In this document: positions 7,030 through 8,110 of the stretch, in pieces | Layout of the letters: each line of letters starts with the position of its first letter | How positions within the stretch are numbered: position 1 is the first letter of the stretch | Assembly (NCBI GenBank): GCA_021779205.1 | Contig: JAJYBE010000039.1 | Span: forward strand, 1-8,110 | From: a bacterium | GTDB taxonomy: Bacteria; Patescibacteriota; Minisyncoccia; Moranbacterales; UBA2206 | DNA length: 8,110 nt | Reading direction: 5' to 3' | Translations under genes and position numbers: made by a program | The notes under the pieces: generated by a model | What the model was told of the DNA's origin: nothing | Seen by the model: only the letters and a program-made list of their open reading frames with translations | Database searches by the model: none

Positions 7030-7058
7030 TTGGCTTTTTTTGAGAAGTAATATATAAT
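7030..7058 (+). promoter_or_regulatory. Promoter for the Asp-box lipoprotein gene, nearly leaderless
   Basis: TTGGCT (7030-7035, four of six matches) and a perfect TATAAT (7053-7058) are separated by 17 bases. The expected start site, near 7065, lies only about 8 bases before the ATG at 7073, leaving almost no leader. The arrangement mirrors the TATATAATA box 15 bases before rpsG. A T7 run (7035-7041) falls in the spacer. Confidence 0.5.
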
Positions 7059-7072
7059 AGAAAAATAAAGAT

Positions 7073-8110
7073 ATGAAAAGAATCACAGTTTATTTATTTT
7101 GTGTTTGTTTTGTTTTGCTTTTGACTGGTTGTTCTTTTGGTAATGGCAAAACAGTGACATCTCCCGGAGGGCAGAAATATATTTTTTCGAAAAGTATTTG
7201 GATTTCTCATGATGGAGGAAAAAATTGGGAGGCATCCAATATTTCGAAAAGCAAACCGCGAGTTTCCGATATCGATCCGCTCAGCTTGGCTTTTGATGCA
7301 AGAAATCCCGATATTAGCTATATTGGTTTGCGTAGTGGAGGAATAATAAAAACAATGGATGGCGGTGCGAGCTGGGAATTTATGAATCTAAATACTGATA
7401 AAGTCTATGGTCTTGATGTTGATCCGTTGGATTCAAAAATAATTTATGCTACTACGGTTGTTAATAATCGAGGGAAAATATTTAAAAGCATTGATTCCGG
7501 TGCTAATTGGAAAGAAATTTATACTTTTGCCGCAAGCGGTCCTTTGGCCGCCTATCTTAAAATCGACAAGCAGAATTCAAAAGTTATTTATGTTTCAACC
7601 AGTGACAACCAATTAATTAAGAGTTCAGACAGCGGTAGCACATGGAAAAATATTTTTCAAACATCTTCGCCTGTATTAAAAATTTCTATTGATGCGGAAA
7701 ATGATAATCATGTCTATTTAATAACAAAAAACGGTGATGTATTTTTTAGTTCCAATGCTGGAAATTCTTTTGATAATTTAGCAAATAAAAGTGGTTCCAA
7801 CTCAATGCTTAGTTCCGGATTTTCTTCTATGAAAGTCGCTCCGATGAGTGCGGGCGGAGTTTATTTTTGGGGAAGATCAGGTATAATTTACAGTAGTGAT
7901 GGGGGAAAAACTTGGAAAAAAATTGTAACACTGAATAATCCGCAAAATTCACCGGTAAGCGCATTAACAATAGATCCTCGAAATTCAAACGAAATAATTT
8001 ATGGTGCATTGCAAGCAACATACAAATCGAATGATGGCGGAAATAATTGGGCGACATCACAATTTGATTTATCAAAAACGATCAGTATCTTAAAGTATAA
8101 TCCAGTCAAT
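7073..8110 (+). CDS. Asp-box (BNR) beta-propeller lipoprotein, 3' end missing
   Basis: The frame is open for 346 codons to the right edge, so the C-terminus is outside the window. The N-terminus is a lipoprotein signal: MKR, a hydrophobic core, and a lipobox LTGC with the lipidated cysteine at residue 20, followed by a short G/N/S linker. Then come repeated Asp-box motifs (S-x-D-x-G-x-x-W) at about 45-52 (SHDGGKNW), 94-101 (TMDGGASW), 139-146 (SIDSGANW), 184-191 (SSDSGSTW), a degenerate one at 226-233 (SSNAGNSF), 274-281 (SSDGGKTW) and 319-326 (SNDGGNNW), spaced about 40-50 residues apart. Between them are strands of the type DPRNSNEIIYGA. Such repeats fold as beta-propeller blades in sialidases, sortilin/Vps10 domains and Ycf48-like proteins. 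No sialidase catalytic arginine triad can be assigned, so an enzymatic role is not claimed; a surface-anchored binding or scaffold role is inferred. An in-frame TAG at 7058-7060 lies upstream of the ATG, which supports this start. Confidence 0.88.
   Translation, partial: MKRITVYLFCVCFVLLLTGCSFGNGKTVTSPGGQKYIFSKSIWISHDGGKNWEASNISKSKPRVSDIDPLSLAFDARNPDISYIGLRSGGIIKTMDGGASWEFMNLNTDKVYGLDVDPLDSKIIYATTVVNNRGKIFKSIDSGANWKEIYTFAASGPLAAYLKIDKQNSKVIYVSTSDNQLIKSSDSGSTWKNIFQTSSPVLKISIDAENDNHVYLITKNGDVFFSSNAGNSFDNLANKSGSNSMLSSGFSSMKVAPMSAGGVYFWGRSGIIYSSDGGKTWKKIVTLNNPQNSPVSALTIDPRNSNEIIYGALQATYKSNDGGNNWATSQFDLSKTISILKYNPVN

Noticed and set aside
7023..7041. Hairpin plus T-run resembling a terminator after the PAP2 gene
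   Set aside because: The stem is only about four pairs, including a G-U pair, before seven T, and it overlaps the -35 region of the next promoter; too weak to call.

Overview
The window is AT-rich bacterial DNA with every recognisable gene on the + strand. It looks like an ordinary chromosomal housekeeping segment with some poorly characterised genes around it. The sequence does not name the organism. The combination of AT richness, purely SD-less gene starts, a divergent hypothetical membrane protein and an orphan str cluster makes me lean to a Candidate Phyla Radiation (Patescibacteria, Parcubacteria-like) lineage, but this is inference. All seven visible stop codons are TAA (3) or TAG (4), never TGA. 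The long conserved genes contain no in-frame TGA, so a standard-type code fits and there is no sign of TGA recoding.

Left part (1-3242): three tightly packed genes. The first is cut by the left edge and stays open to base 1. It encodes an unrecognised protein whose C-terminal part (and possibly its N-terminal part) resembles a GNAT acetyltransferase fold. Two bases after it comes a TatD-family metal-dependent hydrolase with a full set of metal ligands. After 16 more bases comes a membrane protein of unknown function, with about seven hydrophobic segments and one large non-membrane domain.

Middle (3243-6491): a 113-base leader with a good sigma70-type promoter (TTGACA, 17 bases, TATGCT) precedes the core of the str operon: rpsL (S12), rpsG (S7) and fusA (EF-G). 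The gaps are fairly long (63 and 97 bases), and the rpsL-rpsG gap carries an extra TATAAT box just before rpsG. tuf, which often follows fusA, is not there.

Right part (6492-8110): a small BcrC-like PAP2 phosphatase (undecaprenyl-diphosphate recycling) follows fusA by 34 bases. Next, behind its own promoter-like sequence, comes a lipoprotein with a lipobox and a series of Asp-box (BNR) repeats, predicted to form a surface beta-propeller. It runs off the right edge after 346 codons without a stop.

Functionally, S12, S7 and EF-G make the decoding and translocation machinery. BcrC regenerates the lipid carrier for wall and envelope glycans. The lipoprotein and the membrane protein belong to the cell envelope. 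No CRISPR array, transposon, tRNA, rRNA or phage gene was seen, and I found no convincing previously undescribed system. The most unusual points are the absence of Shine-Dalgarno sites, two nearly leaderless gene starts, and the unassigned first gene with its acidic insert.
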